Shown here piece by piece: positions 4,993 through 5,255 of a DNA stretch of 5,255 nucleotides. Positions within the stretch are counted from its first letter, which is position 1. Every line of letters starts with the position of its first letter. This DNA is from Actinomycetota bacterium (lineage in GTDB: Bacteria; Actinomycetota; Acidimicrobiia; Acidimicrobiales; JAFATL01): contig JAFATL010000626.1 in the NCBI GenBank assembly GCA_019243975.1, forward strand, positions 1 to 5,255, written 5' to 3'. Made by a program: the position numbers and the translations under genes. Below the pieces are notes generated by a model that worked only from the letters and a program-made list of their open reading frames with translations, was not told the origin of the DNA and searched no databases.

Positions 4993-5255
4993 GGGACGAC
5001 GACTTGTCGCACCACGTGTCGGGAGGGATCGATCTCCACTCGCACCAGGCCCGACGTCGTCGGGGAGGTCACCGACGGACCGAGCCGCAGCACGGTGCCG
5101 TCGCGGAACACCAGCCGGCTGCCGTCGATTCGCACCAGACGACCGAGGTAGAACACGACGGGCGGCTTCTGCGGCACCGGCGCGCCGATGGTGCCGATCC
5201 ACACCATGGTGTGACCGTGCAGGCCGATCTGGACGTACTGGCCCTTGCGTTGCAG
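4989..5255 (-). CDS. Unrecognised protein, C-terminal part, gene enters from the right edge
   Basis: Eighty-eight residues are visible before a TAG at 4991-4989. An ATG at 5207 would give a 72-residue protein, but it has no Shine-Dalgarno sequence before it. The frame stays open to the window edge with natural-looking sequence (QYVQIGLHGHTMVWIGTIG), so the gene more likely starts outside. The visible part is rich in short beta-strand patterns: VVFYLGRLVRIDGSRLVFRD, then GTVLRLGPSV, then LVRVEIDPS and RHVVRQVVVP. This suggests a small beta-barrel or beta-sandwich domain. There are no catalytic motifs, TM segments or cysteines. It converges on the three-TM gene with a 4-base overlap. Function unknown. 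Confidence 0.6.
   Translation of the reverse strand: MQRKGQYVQIGLHGHTMVWIGTIGAPVPQKPPVVFYLGRLVRIDGSRLVFRDGTVLRLGPSVTSPTTSGLVRVEIDPSRHVVRQVVVP

Noticed and set aside
4036..5202. Upstream extension of the PHP reading frame on the minus strand, giving a 623-codon frame
   Set aside because: The part beyond 4035 runs antisense to the thioesterase and three-TM genes and is low-complexity Arg/Ser/Ala/Asp-rich sequence. Only the 234 residues at its C-terminal end show protein-family motifs.
1..5255. CRISPR arrays, tRNA or rRNA genes, riboswitches
   Set aside because: No regularly spaced direct repeats, cloverleaf-like sequence, rRNA motifs or conserved riboswitch cores were seen on either strand.

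Overview
The window is a high-GC, gene-dense bacterial chromosome segment. Several features suggest an actinobacterium: strong G/C preference at third codon positions, GTG starts that look leaderless behind TANNNT-type -10 boxes, and the gene content. A lineage such as Acidimicrobiia would fit, but no rRNA or other marker gene is present, so this is inference only. There are no rRNA, tRNA or CRISPR signals, and no gene-free stretch longer than about 115 bases.

Left part (1-1489, + strand): the 3' part of an S-methyl-5'-thioadenosine phosphorylase gene cut by the window edge, a 113-base gap, then a one-TM CpaB/RcpC-like SAF-domain protein of Flp/Tad pilus type.

Centre (1489-2494): a compact unit of about 1.0 kb that looks inserted. 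It holds one gene for a 302-residue protein with an AbiEi-antitoxin-like N-terminal helix-turn-helix region and a C-terminal Vsr/DUF559-like PD-(D/E)xK nuclease domain. Matching 56-base inverted repeats bound the unit (50 of 56 positions identical), and each repeat contains a long hairpin. The left and right hairpins differ by a compensatory base-pair swap, so the fold itself seems to be conserved. The unit exactly fills the space between the stop codons of the two convergent neighbours, cpaB and uppP. This is the most unusual feature of the window.

Right part (2493-5255): a minus-strand pair made of a PHP-fold metal-dependent hydrolase followed by undecaprenyl-diphosphatase (uppP), and a divergent plus-strand pair made of an FlK-type hotdog thioesterase and an unrecognised three-TM protein. 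The two pairs appear to start from one short bidirectional promoter whose -10 boxes overlap (4042-4048), with both first genes probably leaderless. A partial, unrecognised minus-strand gene enters from the right edge and converges on the membrane-protein gene; both genes end in the same CTAG.

Functionally the flanks are ordinary housekeeping: methylthioadenosine salvage, pilus assembly and cell-wall lipid carrier recycling. The AbiEi-like/nuclease unit is the accessory part.
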